In this document: in pieces, positions 62,533 to 64,000 of the stretch
How the letters are laid out: every line of letters starts with the position of its first letter
Position numbering within the stretch: position 1 is the stretch's first letter
Source: Hippophae tibetana
Taxonomy: Eukaryota > Streptophyta > Magnoliopsida > Rosales > Elaeagnaceae
Assembly: GCA_037013495.1 (NCBI GenBank)
Contig: CM072810.1
Span: forward strand, 23,195,343-23,259,342
Direction of reading: 5' to 3'
DNA length: 64,000 bases
The notes under the pieces: generated by a model
Seen by the model: only the letters and a program-made list of their open reading frames with translations
The model's database searches: none
Told to the model about the DNA's origin: nothing
Translations under genes and position numbers: made by a program

Positions 62533-64000
62533 AGTAAGTTCACAGGCCTTGTATATGGATTTAGCCAAGGTAACAATGGCTTGAAAATAGTAATGTAGGC
62601 TAACAACGATTTTCTCAATCTACTTTTTTTTCCAAATAAGTGCATCCAAATTTTACGAGTAGTTGATAATGTTTGAAAACCCTGCATAGAATTTGTGCAA
62701 AGTTTCATCCTCTTGCATTATATAGAGTGCAAAATTTTTGTTCACCTACATATTTCATGATTTATTTATTTTTGCTCAAATGCCAATATGAGTGGTCTCC
62801 AAAATGTTTCAAGTGGCTTGGAAGAAATAAAACGGTAAATTCATTGAAATAATCATTTTAGAACTCGGATTACCTTTTTTTTAAATCCTAAAAAAAAGGT
62901 TTATTCTTTCTAAGAAATTTAGTAAATCTCTGGCAAAGTATAGATATTTTCTCTTCATTGGTATTAGATTCATCATTTGACATAATTGTGTCAAAAATAG
63001 CTTTACTCAGACCACTATACTTGATGTCAATAAAGTCAAGCTCTTTCCGTCAGCGAAAGTAGATAGCTATCATCTTGGAAACAAGTGATGCAGTTCGAAT
63101 AATTTCCCAACTCATTCATTTAACAGTAAGTTCACAGGCCTTGTATATGGATTGAGCCAAGGTAACAATGGCTTGAAAATGATAATGTAGGCTAACAACG
63201 ATTTTCTCAATCTACTTTTTTCCCAAATAAGTGCATCCAAATTTTACGAGTAGTTGATAATGTTTGAAAAACCTGCAGAGAATTTGTGCAAGGTTTCATC
63301 CTCTTGCATGATATAGAGTGCAAAATTTCTGTTCACCTACATATTTCTAGATTTATTTATTTTTGCTCAAATGCCTATATGAGTGGTCTCCAAAATGTTT
63401 CAAGTTGCTTGGAAGTAATAAAACGGTAAATTCATTGAAATAATCTTTTTAGAGCTCGGATTAGCTTTTTTTAAATCCTAAAAAAAAGGTTTATTCTTTC
63501 TAAGAAATTTAGTAAATCTCTGGTAAAGTATAAATATTTTCTCTTCATTGGTATTAGATTCATAATTTGACACAATTGGGTCAAAAATAGCTTCACTCAG
63601 ACCACTATACTTGATGTCAATAAAGTCAAGCTCTTTCTGTCAGCGAAAGTGGATAGCTATCATCTTGGAAACAAGTGATGTAGTTCGAATAATTTCCCAA
63701 CTCATTCATTTAACAGTAAGTTCACAGGCCTTGTATATGGATTTAGCCAAGGTAACAATGGCTTGAAAATAGTAATGTAGGCTAACAACGATTTTCTCAA
63801 TCTACTTTTTTTTCCAAATAAGTGCATCCAAATTTTACGAGTAGTTGATAATGTTTGAAAACGCTGCATAAAATTTGTGCAAAGTTTCATCCTCTTGCAT
63901 TATATAGAGTGCAAAATTTCTGTTCACCTACATATTTCATGATTTATTTATTTTTGCTCAAATGCCAATATGAGTGGTCTCCAAAATGTTTCAAGTGGCT

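Larger units (their letters stand above)
1..64000 (-). repeat. Satellite DNA array, ~590-bp monomer, 108 full copies plus one partial
   Basis: The phrase AGTAAGTTCACAGG (with small variants) recurs every 587-592 bp across the window, always on the same strand. Using it as an arbitrary unit start, copies begin at 1, 592, 1179, 1769, 2360, 2950, 3541, 4132, 4719, 5308, 5899, 6490 and so on to 62533, 63125 and 63715. No interval departs from 587-592 bp, so there is no inserted transposon, gene or spacer. Length differences come from a poly-T tract (6-9 T), GAAATGATAATG versus GAAAATGGTAATG, GAAAACC versus GAAAAACC, and the A and T runs of a hairpin. The minus strand is given because that is the sense strand of the gag-derived ancestor; the repeat itself is otherwise unoriented. 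Confidence 0.98.
28324..64000 (-). repeat. Right domain of the array (monomers 49-109)
   Basis: Units fall into recurring classes. Class P has GGATTGAGCC, GAAAATGATAATG and CTTTTTTCCC. Class Q has GAAAATAGTAATG, CTTTTTTTTCC, CCCTGCATAG, GCATTATATAG, GCCAATATGAG, AGTGGCTTGG and AGAACTCGG. Class R has GAAATGATAATG, GATATGGAGTGC, TTCTTGATTT and often GGGTC in place of GTGTC. Q units start at 30091, 36570, 38338, 41877, 43057, 45418, 47779, 50138, 52496, 53087, 54269, 55448, 57216, 57808, 60759, 61351, 62533 and 63715. P, Q and R succeed one another in ordered runs, which makes this domain a higher-order repeat array. The last unit (63715-64000) is cut by the window edge. Confidence 0.85.

Noticed and set aside
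1-64000. CRISPR array or bacterial repeat
   Set aside because: Units of about 590 bp without unique spacers, no cas genes, and a eukaryotic retrotransposon gag origin.
1-64000. rDNA intergenic spacer subrepeats or a 5S rDNA array
   Set aside because: I see no 5S, 18S, 5.8S or 25S sequence and no tRNA-like or pol III box pattern in the monomer.
1-64000. A full retrotransposon or a tandem of LTRs
   Set aside because: No TG...CA termini, primer-binding site, polypurine tract, protease, integrase or reverse transcriptase motif; target-site duplications cannot be assigned because no unit edges stand out.
1-64000. The whole array being an assembly artefact
   Set aside because: Unit length, haplotype classes and private mutations vary along the array in a structured way that simple assembly duplication would not produce. 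Individual near-identical blocks could still be miscounted, and only read evidence can decide that.

Overview
The whole 64-kb window is one head-to-tail satellite DNA array, with no single-copy sequence and no convincing functional gene. It holds 108 complete monomers of 587-592 bp plus a 286-bp partial copy at the right edge, all in the same orientation. Phase is kept from base 1 to base 64000 with no insertion, inversion or gap. Counted on one monomer, GC is about 32%. An AT-rich satellite of this size, whose sequence derives from a plant-type LTR-retrotransposon gag gene, points to the nuclear genome of a higher plant, probably constitutive heterochromatin (pericentromeric, subtelomeric or B-chromosome-like). 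I cannot name the species.

The monomer is recognisable. On the minus strand a 591-bp unit (3 x 197) reads in one continuous frame interrupted only by stop codons. That frame carries the landmarks of the Ty1/copia-type gag polypeptide (Retrotran_gag_2/UBN2 family) in the correct order: ILETTH, then NRNFALYIMQEDETLHKFYA, then FSNIIN, then a diverged SLHYHF..AIVTLAKSIYKACELTVK block, then the acidic-to-basic tail NTNEEKISILCQRFTKFLRKNK that normally precedes the zinc knuckle. The satellite therefore looks like a gag fragment that decayed, was then captured as a tandem unit, and was amplified. The short ORFs of 61-79 aa found in almost every unit are pieces of this dead frame or its antisense, not genes.

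Layout: (1) positions 1 to about 25,370, left domain. Monomers commonly carry a CTGCAGCGAAGG allele, an intact SacI-type GAGCTC and a perfect 20-bp palindrome, and show three- and nine-monomer higher-order repeats (offsets 1767 and 5303 bp). (2) About 25,370-28,320, a transition zone of chimeric monomers including a tandem 1183-bp dimer. (3) About 28,320-64,000, right domain. At least three monomer classes (here P, Q and R) are arranged in 2-, 3-, 4-, 6- and 9-monomer higher-order repeats. The palindrome is broken by several different single-base changes and GAGCTC is lost from the Q class. P = GGATTGAGCC with GAAAATGATAATG. Q = GAAAATAGTAATG, CCCTGCATAG, GCATTATATAG, AGTGGCTTGG and AGAACTCGG. 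R = GAAATGATAATG, GATATGGAGTGC and TTCTTGATTT.

No genes work together here. The biology on view is concerted evolution: nested unequal exchange or copy-paste of blocks of monomers, homogenisation within domains, and C-to-T decay consistent with DNA methylation.
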